Assembly (NCBI GenBank): GCA_018398815.1 | Contig: CM031618.1 | Location: 56,334,636 to 56,398,635 of the forward strand | Length of the DNA: 64,000 nucleotides | Origin: Conus ventricosus | Taxonomy: Eukaryota; Mollusca; Gastropoda; Neogastropoda; Conidae | Reading direction: 5' to 3' | Part shown: positions 63,481-64,000 of the stretch, in pieces | Numbering within the stretch: the first letter of the stretch is position 1 | How the letters are laid out: the number at the start of each line of letters is the position of its first letter | The notes under the pieces: model-generated | What the model saw: the letters and a program-made list of their open reading frames with translations, nothing else | Told to the model about the DNA's origin: nothing | The model's database searches: none | Made by a program: the position numbers and the translations under genes

Positions 63481-63990
63481 CACGTAAAAACCATGCTTGC
63501 TACAGAAACCAACACTGCAGAAATTTCAAAGGATCTACGGAAACGATCCGGAGGAGAGTATATGAAGCGGACCAGCCAAACCTTCTGTCAAGAAGAAGCT
63601 GACCCGCTGATGAAACTTCTCTCCTCCAAGACCGCCTCACGGATTGGAGTATGGAATATACGAACAATGTACGAAACTGGAAGAGCAGCTCAGGTTGCTA
63701 GAGAGATGGACAATTACAGGCTGGAGATACTCGGACTGAGTGAGGTGAGATGGAGGGTAAATCGGGAAAGTCCCTTAGCATCGGGGCCCCCAAACTGCTG
63801 TTTTAGGCCCCCGGATGAGGGGTGTGGCTTGAAACGGAAATGGATTTGGATTCATGTTGCCCCAAGAAGCAAGCAAGACCCTGGGGAAAAGGGGAAAACC
63901 GGTCAACGAATAAATTTTCTAACAGCTAGATTTTCTAAAAAGTTTCAAAAGGGTTTTAGATAGTACAGGTTACCCCCAAAAAACCCCTTT
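63481..63990 (+). mobile_element. LINE endonuclease fragment at the window edge
   Basis: Open frame 63493-63963. Residues about 48-90 read SRIGVWNIRTMYETGRAAQV, then AREMDNYRLEILGLSEVRW, the opening of an apurinic-like endonuclease domain of a non-LTR retrotransposon (N in motif WNIRT, E in LSEVRW). Similarity stops after about 63760 and sequence becomes homopolymer-rich and uninterpretable. Confidence 0.8.
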
Positions 63991-64000
63991 GGGGCCTTAA

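Overview
The window is eukaryotic and looks like a lophotrochozoan, most likely a marine gastropod (inference, moderate confidence). It is intron-rich and AT-rich, with long microsatellites and a dense mix of SINE, LINE, DIRS, piggyBac-like, hAT-like and Harbinger-like repeats. The SINE tails and the DIRS element resemble those I associate with gastropod genomes. There are no operons or other bacterial features.

One host gene runs through almost the whole window on the minus strand: a PRRC2 (BAT2) family gene. Its start codon is at 62489 and 24 coding exons can be placed down to 11615. They encode about 1,730 residues of a protein usually 2,000-2,900 residues long, and the C-terminal exons lie off the left side or beyond the sequence gap. 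Exon joins keep phase throughout, provided that seven apparent one-base deletions and one apparent one-base insertion inside exons 6, 15, 22 and 23 are treated as assembly errors. PRRC2 proteins are cytoplasmic, RNA-associated, disordered proteins linked to translation initiation and stress granules.

Everything else is intron or flank, filled with mobile elements. From left to right: a DIRS-type retrotransposon with tyrosine recombinase (about 4032-10764), a second copy of its left part (1-1374) and an exact 1000-N gap (1375-2374). At 18300-22268 there is a five-layer nest: SINE, then Harbinger-like element, then piggyBac-like element, then hAT-like element, then SINE. There are seven TTAA-flanked piggyBac-like copies in four families, two of which keep fused N- and C-terminal transposase remnants. 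Six CAG...CTG-bounded hAT-like elements are flanked by exact 6-bp duplications. A 5'-truncated RNase-H-bearing LINE with a 12-bp target duplication sits at 55087-59834, and a second LINE endonuclease fragment lies at the right edge. An 86-nt C homopolymer and an 870-bp GT/GA tract are also present.

The most interesting structures are the 6-bp-duplication hAT set, the nested stack, the internally deleted piggyBac elements that keep the C-terminal cysteine-rich domain, a coding pentapeptide minisatellite in PRRC2 exon 16, and inverted element copies flanking PRRC2 exons 14-15.
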